Notes: generated by a model not told the origin, from the letters alone. DNA of 64,000 nucleotides from Isoetes taiwanensis (GCA_021234155.1 JAJEKV010000896.1:1-64000); one strand, 5' to 3'. Counted from the stretch's first letter, positions 25,563-38,129 are shown. Made by a program: numbers and translations.

Positions 25563-26249
25563 TCCTATATTATAAAGTTTTAGTGTATGTCGTGAATAAA
25601 ACCCTAAAAATTTCGACGGCCCAGATTCCACCTAAAATTTTGGACGGTCCTTGATTTTCATTACCTTTCTCTAGGGCGATTTACGGGTTCTTATGGCAGA
25701 GCAGATCAAAGGTTCTGCAGCTATGGCGGAGCATGCCAAGGTCTGCAAAGCTCGGTATCACGATCCGCTTCTAAGCATTATCCGCTTCTTCAAGTTCGGC
25801 ATCTGAAGCTGCCATTTCTGTTTAAAACAAAACGTTTTAGACAAAAAAAATAGATCAACAGGGTCGATCCGGCCGAACCGATGCAAACGGAACGAGTTTT
25901 ATATCTCCCTTGGTTTGAGAATAACTTAGCTTCTTGCACTTACAGCTATATTTCTTAGTTCTTGGTTTATTGCATTGTGGATCCTTGGATTCTGACAGAG
26001 CTTGGAGTTTTCTGGCTATGGCAAGCGTCTAGGGAAGAGGTTTTATGTGGCTGGATTCTTTTTTGTTATTCCAGAGTTTCTCTTCAAATGTTGTCCGGCT
26101 ATGGCGGAGTTATGCAAACATTAGGTAAGCATCTCATCTGCCATATATCAGAGGCAATCATTGAACTGTGAGTAGCCTCACCACGTTTCTGACATGCCTT
26201 GAAATGAATAATATGGTTCTTATGTCCAATTTGTCTGATTCACACAGAG

Positions 26250-26697
26250 CAGGAACAACTCATTGGCAACAACTGGGTCGCAGTTTACGATGGGGGATGA
26301 GTTGTCTGAAGCATCGGCACCAGTTCCAAAAAAGGAGGCAGAAAAGGAAGGATACTTAGATCTGCTTTTCTCACCGAATGAAGATGCCAACTGCATCATC
26401 AGGTCAAGGCTCAGGCATACTTCAATCCACTGGAAATTCTTCTAGCCTTGGAGATATTCTAAGAACTGGTGGATTAGGAGAGTTGTTCCATACAGATATC
26501 AAGCCAGAACCTTTACTTGATGCTGTTGTGGCTGGTGTATCTGTCATGCCATCATCATTATCTGCCCGAGGAAATATTTACTCATGGGATGCCGTTAGTT
26601 TCCCACTTCCGCGACATACAAGTGCACCTCTGATGAATTTTGAACTTCCCCAATGTCTTCCTCTCTCCGCAGCCTCATCTTCTGTGTCTACATCTTA
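26250..26697 (+). pseudogene. Captured coding fragment, unidentified, inside Helitron 2
   Basis: Two overlapping frames read as one broken protein. The first holds MGDELSEASAPVPKKEAEKE and GYLDLLFSPNEDA (about 26290-26395). The second holds GSGILQSTGNSSSLGDILRT, GGLGELFHTDIKPEPLLDAV, then a Ser/Pro-rich tail ending at the stop near 26697. A one- or two-base shift near 26395 joins them. The low-complexity acidic and Ser-rich character would suit a regulatory nuclear protein. The family was not recognised. Confidence 0.45.
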
Positions 26698-26952
26698 ATG
26701 GCAATCAATTATGATGGCGGCATCCTCTGTTTGCGGCCCAGCATGGATTTCTTTATGAAGTCAAAGGTGAAATTTTGTATTTAGCTCTAGATTTTGAAGT
26801 AAGTAGATAGGTCTCAGAGGACTGCTCACAAACTTGGGTTATGTTTTATGCACTATTTTTGTGAGACTCCTTTTCAACTCAACTACGTACAGTTTTGTTT
26901 CACAATGTTTCTTCCATTATGCCCTATTTATTTCATTTTGCATTTGGGTTGC

Positions 26953-27508
26953 AGGTCCAGGAATTTTCCAGCCGATTTCTAAGCAGGCAATTTCAAGCTT
27001 ATATATGCTTTGTATGCTTTCATATTTTCAGTATATGAAGGAGGAAGATTGGCTTGCAGGTCTAAGAGGTTGCTCTCTGCCCAAAAAGCAAGGAATCTTA
27101 ATGTTTTTCCAACCCAAGCATGTGATGGATCTTTATTTGGTTTTGTGCCTTCTGTTCCAGGAAGCCATGTGCCAACAAAGACCTAAAAATGTCGTTTTTG
27201 GATATGTATAGCATGCAACATCACTGAGATAACACATCTCGGTGGCAATTCCATTTCAGGTATTTTCCAGATGATTTCTAAGCAGGCGATTTCAATCTTA
27301 TGTATGCTTTGTATGCTTTCATATTTTCAGTCTGTGAAGGAGGAAGATATCATATAAGATAAGATTGGCTTGCAGGTCTAAGAGGTCGCTCTCTGCTCAG
27401 AAAGCAAGTTTTGTCATTCGCCAGCAAAGACCTGAAAATGTCGTTTTTGGTTGTGTATAGCATGCAACATCACTGAGATCACACATCTCGGTGGCAATTC
27501 CACCTCAA
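26953..27508 (+). repeat. Direct duplication inside Helitron 2
   Basis: Copy 1 (26953-27254) and copy 2 (27258-27508, with an internal deletion) share GATTTCTAAGCAGGC, TATGCTTTGTATGCTTTCAT and CATGCAACATCACTGAGAT in order. Confidence 0.8.
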
Positions 27509-28021
27509 GTATCACTAAATGACATGCTTAGCAATGGGGTATAGATGGAATCTAGATAGGTTGGAGATGATGGTAATTTTCAATTGGAAAGCTGATAGTT
27601 ATGGCCATGACTAGCCGCAGAAGTGCTTTTCTCTGAACATCACTACTGACATATCCCTTACAATGCAACCAGACGATTTCTAAGCAGGCAATTTTAAGCT
27701 ATCTTCCAAATCTATGGCATTCTCTTTTCTTCACGTGACTGTTTCTTTCTAAATTGGACTGCCTAGATTTAATCTAAAAATTGAACGGCCCAATTAGTCG
27801 AAGAGTTTTTTTCCTCCTAGCTTTCTTCTCGCTCTCGCTCTTCCTTTCCTTTACAATAGCCAAAATTCATTGATGGGTTGCTTGAAGGTAGATAGCCAGT
27901 GAAGGCTATGGCACTTGATCACATTTAGGGAGCTAGAAGGAAAGGTAATACTTGCATGGTGTTTTGCATGGTTATTATTTTGAAGGATAATAATAGGTCA
28001 TGTGTGCATTATGGCAGTGCA

Positions 28022-28150
28022 ATGGAAGAAGGATTCGGCAACGACCATGGCACCATGAAGCAGTACATCTCTCCAATTGTAAGGCAAGCCCACAAGCTTC
28101 TGTACCAGTGCATGAGAATTGGAGTAGAAGATGCCCGCATTTTTGTTTTT
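28022..28150 (+). pseudogene. 5' fragment of an NAA38-like Sm-fold gene in Helitron 2
   Basis: The ATG at 28022 opens a frame (MEEGFGNDHGTMKQYIS, then AHKLLYQCMRIGVEDARIF) that is clearly homologous to the intact copy at 58252-58566 in protein and DNA. Similarity stops at about 28143, inside the first Sm strand, where unrelated sequence follows. The upstream leader also matches (AATAATAATAGGTCATGTGTG-like words before the ATG in both). It is a truncated copy that cannot make a folded Sm domain. Confidence 0.75.
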
Positions 28151-29059
28151 GAAAGATGGTAATTAATTGGTGTTCTCTCCAGATCTGAAAGCATTGAGGT
28201 TCATGCCAAAACCAGAGAGCAACCCATGCATTGAAGCTACCTCCTATCCAGATCATTGAACATGATATTTGATGCAGAAAATTTGGAGCCATTCCAAGGG
28301 ATGAATAGCAGAGATTATAGCAAGGTGCGCTATTATTGTGTGCAAATATAATGTCTAGATCAACTTGACAATCTTAAAAATGGTTTTGTTGCAGGCAATT
28401 GTAGTGAGCGCATCAAGACCATCAATATCAAGCCAAATAGAAGCAGTTCATCCCAATTGTGAGTTAATCAAAGTGGAAAGTCAAACTCCACCATTTGAAG
28501 GTTCCCTCCCCTAGCAGAAAGAGGTTAATCCTTCTAGACATGTTATCTTCTGGCTTAAACTACAATTTTTACAAATGGTCTTATTTTTGTCAAAACAATT
28601 TGTTTTATAATAACATAAGTACTCTGCTAGATGCACGTTTTGTGACATGTCAGCAGAAAAAACTACAAAAAATGAGCAGGAGCGGTGTAGATAATAGCTC
28701 AGCTTTAATGAGGTGGATCGAGATCCTCCCAGTTTGTTACCAAACATTATTTGTCCCTTTCATAATTAATATTTAGTTCCAAAGATGAAAATGTTTTAAA
28801 TAGGTAGCCAAATGCTCATATTTGCCATCGTCTAAGCTTTACTTTTTGTTACAACCTGGCAAATGCAATGTCTTAATTCCACTATAGATGCAAAAAAACT
28901 AACATCCAATTAATCGATTAGATATAGTATCTTAATCGATCAATTCTTTTAATCCATTATACTTCTGTACGACTAGCGCTTTTTATAAGCGATCAATTCA
29001 TTTATTGACTATATTTCTATACGATAAGCTTTTAATATAAGCACATATAAAACGTTCTC

Positions 29060-29147
29060 TCCATCAACCAATCAAACCATAAGATGATAGATATGGTTAT
29101 CACATCAATCAATCAAACCACAAGATCATAGATATGGTTATCACATC
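29060..29147. repeat. Two tandem units of about 44 bp
   Basis: CAATCAAACCAYAAGATSATAGATATGGTTATCACATC-like units occur twice with few changes, inside Helitron 2. Confidence 0.7.
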
Positions 29148-29696
29148 TGATATTGAAATAGATATAGTTTTGCACAAGCAACAAAGAACCTTACCCTTTT
29201 TCTTCTGTTTGGTAAGTGACATATACCTTTGACATATGAAGTTGTTGTAACTGGATTAAAAGCCAAGGTTACAAATTCCATAGTTATCTTCAACGTATGA
29301 AGTTGGATGTACTAGGATTAAAAGTCGTGGTGATAGACGGGCAACTGGAGCAACAAGCACAAAAACTCATCTATAACAAACTTGAAGAAGACGAGCAATG
29401 GTGACTTGGTTGACATACCCGAAGAATGCATCGTGGAAGATGACGTAATTGACAACATTTTTGGCAAGGAAATACGAGAGGCAAATGTCCACTTGCTATA
29501 TGAACATGGCCATATTGGTAACAAAGAGTGAAGGCAGCCTGAAGGTCAACAACAAGGCCCTTCAGAGAATACGACCGCGCTGTACTACTCAAAGTTAACA
29601 AAGATATCGATGAAACACTATCTAATATGAACATTGTGGCCCAAAACATTTAAAGGCTATCAGCTTATGCCCAGCAACGCTGGGCACCATTACTAG

Positions 29697-32600
29697 TAGC
29701 ATAGAATGATAGAAAGCTCCTCTGCTCAAGGTAACAAGATATTGGCTTCAAAGCGTCTTTTAAATGCTAGGTGTTTTACAAAAGCTTGCATTTGCATCAT
29801 TGACCTTGGTATGCCTTGCTCCATTTACTTTGATGGTGTAGCCGTTTTTATAAAAACAAGGGTGCTACCATTTATTGACCGAATAAAACATGTGCACTCC
29901 ACACTGTCTATGTGTGCTCAAAATTGGTAAACTTGAATTTACAAGATATTTGACGTTCGAATTTCGTTTATTCCCTACAGTACAATGGTAAGTTTGGAAT
30001 AGTACAATCGTAAGTTTGGAATACATACTACAGGGGTGCATAATACATATTCATGTGAATATAATGAGGTTCATGCTCATACTATGGGGTCTCAATATTT
30101 TCTTAAACTTAGAGATGCTGAATGGCTTGAAGGCCTAGTTGTGGAAGGATTTTATTGCATGGCCATAATAATATCCTAAAATTGAAAAGGGTTGTAAGTT
30201 ATGTCTTTTTAACTTTGGAAAGAAGGCAAAGATTTTTTATCTTTGGCAACCATTGCTACAACTATGGAAAAAATACGTCGTGTAGACCATGCAATAGCAT
30301 AGGTGGCTAGAAATTTGCACACAAGGCAAAATTTCATAGGGCTTAATGGGCACTTTAATATAGTATGTGTTCAAATGTTAAATTGGAACGTGTAAAAATG
30401 CTATAACGCAAAAATGAAAAAAAAGACATGTTTAATTTCTACTTTGAGGAATTTGATAGTTAGTTGATGCCATTGTAACACATTGGAGACGACTACAACA
30501 CAAAGGCTGTATATATCACTTGTGTATCTTATGCTGATATGAGAGGTCTAAAACTCCCATAGCACATGCTCAGAATAATAGAGCTGTGTATTCTCCTCTA
30601 ATGCAATGGTTTTCTATAATGCAATGGTACTATGTTTGAACAATGGCTCCATGGTTACCTAGTGCCATGGTCCATAGACTAGAGGGCACAATTGGAACCT
30701 TATACGGGATTTGGCTCATACAAGATATGGAAAAGAAAAAATATGAGTGCATCGTATTCATAATTTACATGGGGGCCCCAGCTCTACTTGGGAGTAGTCC
30801 CCAGCTTTACTTGGAATGGTTTGCATAAGATTTGATATAATGCTTAATATGTAAAGATTTATGATGCATGAGTTTTTTAGGAATGGCCATATTGATCTAT
30901 TGTCTAAACGCAATGTGACGGAAATGCAAAAGGCTTTAGTTGATCAAAGAAACACTTGTGTTCTATGCATTTGACATGTGCTTAAAATTTTTAAAAATTT
31001 AAAATCTCTAAGTTCGAATGTTCCACGGGAATCAAGTGGTCAATGATCTTGGGCTCTAGGCAAAGAGATGCTCTAGGCTTGGTGGTGAATATATGACCTT
31101 GAGCGATAACTATACATAATTGGGATGGTAAACACCTATTGGTCTCCGTGGACGTTAAAAAAACTATTCTATTCTATTCTATTCTTAGAAAAACTTTGGG
31201 TACCATATTGACCTTTGAAAATAAAAGCTATGATGCGCTAAAATATGCATCGAAATCCAAGCTGGAACTCGATTTAGGGCTTCTTCGCAATCGATTTAGG
31301 GCATGACTTGCCTGGTCGCTGAAATGGTAGTGGCCTAGTAAACATGTCGGATCTGCTATGCACAGTCCAAATCGAACTGGAGTTCTATGCCGGCCGAAAA
31401 TAGGTCTGTCGGTTTTGGTGGGATGCGGTTTCATCCCGGATTTGCATGCGAATGGCTGTAGAATCTGGATCTGAAGATTTCGGCTAGCTACAGACTGTTT
31501 GGCTACAAAATTTCTGATGCAAGATTGTATCGCAGAGGCCGAAACTGGCAACAATGAGCGGAAAATTTCATTGATGTTTCATGCCATGGCTGAAAACAGG
31601 TCTATTATTTCCTAACTAGTTAAGAATGCCCTGAGCAGGTACAGCAGGCTTTCAGCAGAAATAATGAAGATCATCGTTCTCATGCCTTTCCAAAACTCTT
31701 TAAGTCTGTCATTGAAGATGTCAAGCGCCTCTTTAAGACCCATTCTGCTACCTCCTTCATTTTTCCAACCACTGGTATGGTTCTTTCTTGTTACATTTAA
31801 ATGACTTTGTAAAACATTCATTTTCTGAATTTCATTATTTTCTGCTTGGTCCTTTGCATTGTGATCTTTGTTACTACTTTATGCATTTGAACCAGTTTAT
31901 AAGCTACTTTGTCGATCAATTTTTGATATATCTTCATAAGACTTTGTAATTGGATAATTTCCTACTTTTTTTCTTACCCTTTTGTTGATGTTTGTTTTCA
32001 TTTGTTTGCAAAAAATCGCATGCGTGTTGCAATTTTGAGTTATCGATTTGAGATACATTCCTCTTATGAAGTCACGAGATGTTCATAAAATGAAAATTCT
32101 TGAGAGTGAACTGATAATCTTCATCGCCTCGCATTTCTTGAACGTTTATAAAATGTTATACTTCCATCCAAGTTATAATCACAATAGCATTCAAGTATCT
32201 GCATGAAAGCATTGCTTTTCGAGAATTTGAAGTTTTTTTGAATATACATCAATTTGTGGATTTGTGGAGGGGCTGGAGCATGGGAGAGTGTGATAAACAC
32301 ATTATCCCGTGGGATAAGATAATAAGTTTTCGATTTGGCCAATTCGGTCTTTGCGGTGCTTTTCGGTGCTCGCCTTGCTTAAGCTTTCACCAATTGCGGT
32401 GCTTTTGGCTAATCTTGTGCATTAGCTTAAATAAATTCTCGAATATAGAGACTACTAAGCTGATTACTTGTGTATTTGCTTGAGATGAATTCAAGCATCC
32501 CAGACTTGTTGTTAGTAGATGGAGTCTCATCGGGTTGGAGCTATAGACTTCGAATGGATAAATGGAAAGTAGATGTAGCACTTCTTGGATCACGTAAAAG

Positions 32601-33246
32601 CTAGGACTTCCAACAAGACTAGGAATTGTGTGCATGCAAGTCGAAGGCACCGGAGGCGAACAAAAGCGCCAAATCTGTTAGGGTTTTCTTCGATTGGGAA
32701 GACTATATAAGTTTTACAAGGCAGGAAGCTCGGCCTTATACACCTTCAAGCCGGCTGCTCTATGCCTGTAGCCTCTCTATGCCCTGCAGCCTCTCTCAAT
32801 CTCATTTTTGAAGAAGGCCTTGCCTTGACAGCGTTATAAAAACAGGGCACAACAGACTTGGCCAAGCAACAAGGTACTTAAACAATGCTCTTTTATCATT
32901 TTTCTATGTTTGGTGCACATACCTTAGTTACGATCAGTTTGAACTTACCTTTGCATCTCTAGTTCTTATTGCCGATCTTGCATCCGATCCTCGGCTTAGG
33001 TTTATGGCAAAGTATGTTTTCATATGAATGTGGTTGCTACTCAATGAACTTTCCCAAGTTGTAGGAAAAATCAATAACGAGGATTCTGACCTACTTAGAG
33101 TCATGTCTTTTGTAGCTATGTAGTTATGCTAGTGAAATTTACTCTCGAGATCTCATAGTAAATCTCAACTGTAATAACTAGTCTACCTTAATTTGCTAAT
33201 TTAAGCTGAATGAATTGTATTGTGCTCCGTGTTATTTTGTTTCAAG
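29697..33246. other. No confident gene
   Basis: ORFs on both strands are short. The 108-codon minus ORF at 31228-31554 shows no domain. The only recognised item is a LINE-tail fragment at 31138-31186. If the flanking CGTC-rich arms belong together, this is the interior of a decayed CACTA element. Confidence 0.4.
31138..31186 (+). mobile_element. Short element with the same 3' tail as the LINE
   Basis: ATTGGTCTC-GTGGACG-TAAAAAAACTATTCTATTC is shared with the LINE end at 50996-51040, including the TTCTA-repeat tail. Upstream similarity is lost within about 15 bases. It is either an extremely 5'-truncated LINE copy or a SINE using the LINE's tail. A GTTCGAATG word at about 31011 resembles a pol III B box but no A box was found. 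Confidence 0.6.
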
Positions 33247-34182
33247 CTTGGGGATTAAAGATATGTACCCAACGACTGTTGGAAGATATTGGATCTCGGC
33301 TGGTTATGGCAGCGGATGCAGTAGGCAAGAAAGTTGCCCTTGTTGGCGAATCTATTGGAGGTATTTCTATATAGCAAGAATATCTTATTTTTTGGTTAAA
33401 ATAAGTAATCGGATCTTGCTTGTAATGCTTGTTTGCTTCTGACATTCAAGGAAAATAACTTGGATCTAGCATATTATGTAGCTTTACAAGCACGTTTTAT
33501 AAGCATTTATGTGCATTTAAATTTTTATAGAAAGATACACATGGGGCTACAAATTTGTCACGGTTTTTTGTTGCCCTTTATCCGAATAGCATTATTGAAA
33601 GTAATTTTTGCCTTAAACGCATTGGCAAAGGCGGTTAGAAGATGTTGCGGAAACATGGAGCTTGAAGCATGGTGCATGTGGCCATGACTATGATGTTACA
33701 AGATCAAAATATTCTGATATAGACTGGTTTGGCAGTTCTGGCAAGCCTCAAACATGGCTTATTCAAATACAAACAAAGAAATTATTCTAGAGCTACTTCG
33801 CTTTGCAAGACAAAAGCCGAAAGTAGCACGACAAATGAGTGAAGACATTCCTATTCAGGTTTGAGCTTAAATCTCTTTCAATTAAATGCAGCAATAACAT
33901 AAACAATAGATTCAGCAGTTGCATATAACTTGGTGTTTAATTCAATCTTTCCTGTAAGGCCAAGCTTTTGTATTGCAAAATTAATACTACTACATCATGT
34001 AACTTGGGTACGCAGAAATGTGTGTTTAAATTGCTTCCACTTTCATTCTAATGCTTTGCCATTCAAATAGCATCTATGCATTGGATAAATTGTATAAACT
34101 AGCTGAAAGTTTGATCACTTATGCAGCTATTAAAATCAAATGCTGGGCTGATCCCCCTCGTGGAGCATATAGCAAATTTTCT
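33247..34182 (+). pseudogene. Exon-like fragments of an unidentified gene
   Basis: Three segments have good splice borders. 33247-33360 (acceptor TGTTTCAAG, donor GGAG|GTATTT) is open for 37 codons and contains RLLEDIGSRLVMAADAVGKK and VALVGESIG. The latter fits the GxSxG nucleophile elbow of an alpha/beta hydrolase. 33736-33858 (donor TTCAG|GTTTGA) reads ILELLRFARQKPKVARQMSE. 34127-34182 continues it in frame as LLKSNAGLIPLVEHIANF. The last two together look like helical-repeat (ARM-like) protein. The first does not join the second in frame, so an exon may be missing or two sources may be mixed. Confidence 0.4.
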
Positions 34183-34659
34183 GTAAGGTATTCCACACCT
34201 CAATGTACTTTTGAAGAATGTAGACGATCTTTTTATTTGCAGACGTAGACGTGTATACATTTCACAACAAAAGGATGATTACAACAAAAGGATGATATAC
34301 AAAGGACGTGTATATTTATGCAGATATTTGTTGTAAAATGCATATCGTCCTTTTTATTTGTAGACGTGTATATTTATGCAGATTTCTTCCATTTCATGAA
34401 TGATGGAGTTGGCTGGAGCCCATGGCTCATGGTTGGCATTGTAAAGATTGTCAATTCTTGACTTGACATGTAATTATGATTTGATTTAAATAAAGAAATT
34501 CTTGTTTTATATACACTCTTATCTCTTTATGAATTTGTACCTTTAATACACATTAAATTCAAGCATCAATATGATAAGTTTATTAAGAGTACATAGAAAG
34601 CATAGAAACACAAATGGCTTTGTATAATGAAGAAAATGATCTGACACATAAAGAATAAT

Positions 34660-35011
34660 ATTTTGACGAAATTTGTGATGAAATACTTGACGAAACCATT
34701 GATGTAAAATCTGATGAAAAATTTGATGAAACGGGTGACGTTTAAGGTGTCAAAAAATCTGACGAAAACTATGATGAAAATTCTGATGAAAACTATGATG
34801 AAAAATTCGCATTCTTATCGACGATTATACCCGGCGTTTTAGCCGATGATTATAATGATGAAATTCCTCGACATAAATTCGTGATTTTTTTTGATGAAAT
34901 ATTCATGAAAATATTCATCGAGAATAGTAGAACCTAAGTCTGGGCAATTATGGGGTTCTGACGATTATTCTGACGAATTTTTTGACGAAAAGCTAGCATT
35001 CTCTTGTAGTG
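34660..35011 (+). mobile_element. Right arm and terminus of a CACTA-like transposon
   Basis: The arm ends at 35011 with TCTCTTGTAGTG, which read inward is CACTACAAGAGA, the classic CACTA tip. Inward of it TGACGAAA/TGATGAAA and variants recur about 15 times, all in one orientation and opposite to the TCGTCGGA words at 25.1-25.4 kb. That arrangement is expected for CACTA subterminal repeats. No CACTA transposase was recognised between the arms. Confidence 0.65.
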
Positions 35012-35071
35012 TGGGGTGGTAGAAGGAGACTCACTCACTGGGTGTACTTGGTGTGCTAGACCTGCAGGGCT

Positions 35072-35212
35072 CGGACCATCAAGGGTGCAGATCTTTGGCC
35101 CTCGGCTTTGGGCGCTTCGTGGTGAGATCGCCGGTTACCCCTCGACCATCAAGGGTGCGGATCTTGGCTCTCGGCTTTGGCCGATCCCGGCGAGATCCCG
35201 CGCGTCGTTGAT
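35072..35212. repeat. Two tandem units of 70 bp
   Basis: GACCATCAAGGGTGC and CTCGGCTTTGG occur twice at the same 70-base offset. The surrounding 35015-35470 is GC-rich and unlike its neighbours, perhaps a fragment of another repeat. Confidence 0.75.
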
Positions 35213-35581
35213 GTGGTTCGGTAGTCGTGGGCTCCATCTTGAAATCCCCGTGATAGACCTTTGATGTAGGCATTCAAAAGAGGCTTTACTCGATCATCGA
35301 CCGGGTATCGGCTGTTGGCAATGCCAAATATCTTTGCCGGTTCTTTACCTTTGGGGGATATTTGGCCCATGGCGCACCTTCTTCTGAATCGAAATGAGGT
35401 GGTGGAGGTTGGCTTTTCGACCTCGGGTCGGCTACCTTGTCGATCCGTTATTGAGATAAATCTTGCATGCAAGCAGATTTCAGGTAGCATCTTTCCACGC
35501 CATTATTTTCTAAATGAATGTATCTGACAATGTTTTGATTTATAAACTGCTCTACATTATGTTGTTATACAAATTGTGGAC

Positions 35582-37483
35582 ATGTCAAAAATCATGGCAT
35601 CTTTTCTTGGATTAAAGGGGTCCGAGAAGTCCAAGATCAAGATAACACTAGATTCGCATACGGTTGGTTTGTATTCATTTATTTTTAGCTCACACTAGGT
35701 ACTTAATGAATGCTACTTGTGGAAACAGAGAAATTGACCATGAAAGATGTCACCTCCACCCCAGCATCTGTATCATATCCCAAGGAACAGAAACTTTTGC
35801 TGAGACGATTGAGCACAACATTAACAATTGGGAATGGTGTGATGGACAATGTTTCTTACAAACAGCAGAAGGACAATGATGGTAACAAAAGTTCTTAATG
35901 TTTTTCAATATGCTGGATTTATTGCAGAAAAACATGACCATTTGTATTTTATTATACATCAACAACACAGATAGTCAAGGGCAATCAAGAAATCGATTTG
36001 GAATTTCACGATAAGTACAAAACCCGATATCCATTGAAGAGAATGAACAAAACTTAGTCTTGATTCCACCCGGGGTAAGCATATGTAAGTTTGTTAGGTA
36101 TTCCTTTGACGTATTCGTGACAAAAATGTTAAGTTGTTTGACAAGTAATAGTTAAACTCTAGTCGTAGGGTCCTATTGCAAGAACTGTTACAGGGATACA
36201 ACTTCTTGCAGCATAAGTGGTTTGACTACCTGTGTTTGTTTATGTTGGATGTTGGTTATTGTCACATCAGATAATAGCACTACTGATTTAATAGTTGCTT
36301 ACACTTCTAAGCTTTTGCAATCCATGTAGTGTCTAAGGGCCCACAACCGTAAGACTCAAACGAAACATGCCAAATGGATTAATCGCCTCATCCCTTTTGG
36401 AAAGAAACATGATGTGCGCAGTCCATCTAACAATGGAAAGACTTTTGCATGTCAATCAAAATTATCTAACTCCATTAGGCCAGGTATTGTTTAACTTTGG
36501 CATTGTATAGTAATGACAAATGATGATTAATAAGATATATCGGTTATCTATAGGAGATGAGAGGGTAGCTGCTGCAGCAAAAAATGACAATCTCGGGGAA
36601 GCCCGTGGCAGCCTTCGTACTCCATCATGCAGCCCGATCTTGAAGGCAAAAAAACAGAACATCTTATCCGTCACAATCTGAAGGATCCATTTCACCTGGT
36701 AATTTCTTTTCCTTTAGATTGATTTTAAATTTGTCTGTTTAAATATATGCTGAGAGGTACATTTGATTATAGGAAATACAATAAGTTTAGCAACGAGGAA
36801 AAGTAAACGGGGCGAGGCATTTGGTAGTCCTCCCATGTCCCCATGTACTAAAAGGATCAAATCACATAAAAAGTTTCTTGTTTTTGAGCTTGATGGTGTC
36901 TTATTGAAGCTATTTGAGAACACGGAACCATTGCCTAGCTGTGTCATGGACGGTGCAGAACTAAAGCACCTTAATCATACAAAGTTAGTCATTTTGGCGC
37001 CCTAGGGCAAGGGATCTTCTAGATTGGTGCATGGAGCATTTTGAGATTGCTGTTTGGACAAGATTGAGCAGCACTGCGACCAATCTCATTATGAATCAAA
37101 TGTTTCAACAAGCTGTCAAACAGAAATTACAATTTACTTGGTCTTCAGGAAAGTGCACAAATACATCATTCAAGATTGACAGAAAACCTCTTATGTTTAA
37201 GGAGCTGAGCAAGGTTTATCACGAATCAAAGGGAGTGTGGACTGAAAAGAATACATTGTTAATAGATGATATATTGTACCATGGTTTCAAAAACAGCCCG
37301 CATTCAATGGTATGTCCAAATACTTATCAGCCACGAATAGATGGTGACTTCCTCTATGAACATTTGAAACCTTGGCTAGATGAAAGTGTGGAAGTCTATG
37401 CCAAAACGAATCCGTTGACCAACTTTCTAGACAAGGTTTCTAAAAGAGCAGTGGAGATTCTCAAGAAATATCGGTATCATTGA
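35582..37483 (+). CDS. Six-exon gene with C-terminal FCP1/NIF-like HAD domain (frameshifted)
   Basis: Proposed exons are 35582-35662, 35731-35881, 35975-36074, 36330-36483, 36554-36698 and 36773-37483, all with GT-AG borders. Codon phases agree at the junctions I could test. The start is MSKIMASFLGLKGSEKSKIK. The middle is basic and Ser/Thr-rich, a likely nuclear protein. The last exon holds the FCP1-homology domain: FLVFELDGVLL (nucleophile motif), EHFEIAVWTRLSS, and NTLLIDDILYHGF with the acidic pair. FCP1/SCP enzymes dephosphorylate proteins such as the RNA polymerase II tail using a DxDx motif. Here the first Asp is Glu, so activity is doubtful. Three frameshifts interrupt the frame: in exon 3, in an A7 run (36648-36654) and in a T4 run (36992-36995). 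The length would be about 445 codons. It may be a recent pseudogene or a gene with assembly indels. Confidence 0.6.
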
Positions 37484-38129
37484 CATTGATTGAATCGAAG
37501 ACTATAAAAGTTTGATGTACTTCTATATGTTGTGCCATTTGTACACTAATTATTTTATGTTAGTTCATTATGTACACAACAGATGATGCTGGTGATGGTA
37601 GTAATACATCAGAAAGCATGGCAGTTCTGGAACAGGACAGAATGCCTGCAAAAACATTTACATTTGTATGTTAATCATGCTTTGAAGAAGGTTTGCATCA
37701 AAATAGAACAATATATCATTTCAATACTTTACAATAGACAGGTACTCAAATATCTGCTTTTGGTATTCAAGTATTTGCCTCTGATAGACCTCATTATTCA
37801 AACATTGCAGTGTCTTAACAAGGCGATCAAGTTGTATTTCAATGTGTTGAGCAAATGTTGATAGAGATAAACATGTGCAACCTAGTCTGAGTAAATAAAC
37901 GCGTGTAAAGAAAAGTGATGCAGGTGAAAAAAAAGTTGAAACTGGAGGCCTCTGCATAAAGCTTTGGCAAAGCTTCTTCAGCCATCCACTTTAGCCAGTC
38001 AGAATGTTCATGGATATTGCTGGATGTTTTTCAATTGGGTTGGATGTTATTTTTTTGAAGTTCAAGAGCATATTTTTGCACCTCCCCCAGGAGTTGAGGA
38101 TCCACTTTCCCAGCTCCCTTCACCATTTT
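37484..38129. other. No confident gene
   Basis: An exon-like stretch at 37579-37673 (acceptor ACAACAG, reading DDAGDGSNTSESMAVLEQD) follows the FCP1-like stop and could be a lost alternative end. Nothing else is supported. Confidence 0.35.

Larger units (their letters stand above)
25563..29696 (+). mobile_element. Helitron 2, 4,134 bp, carrying gene fragments
   Basis: It starts TCCTATATTATAAAG after an A and ends in hairpin GCCCAGCAACGCTGGGC (29669-29685), then CTAG (29693-29696) and T. Its first bases match Helitrons 1 and 3. Inside are a Ser-rich coding fragment (26250-26697), a 250-300-bp direct duplication, and a 5' fragment of an NAA38-like gene (28022-28150). No Rep/helicase was seen, so it would have depended on another element's protein. 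Confidence 0.88.
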
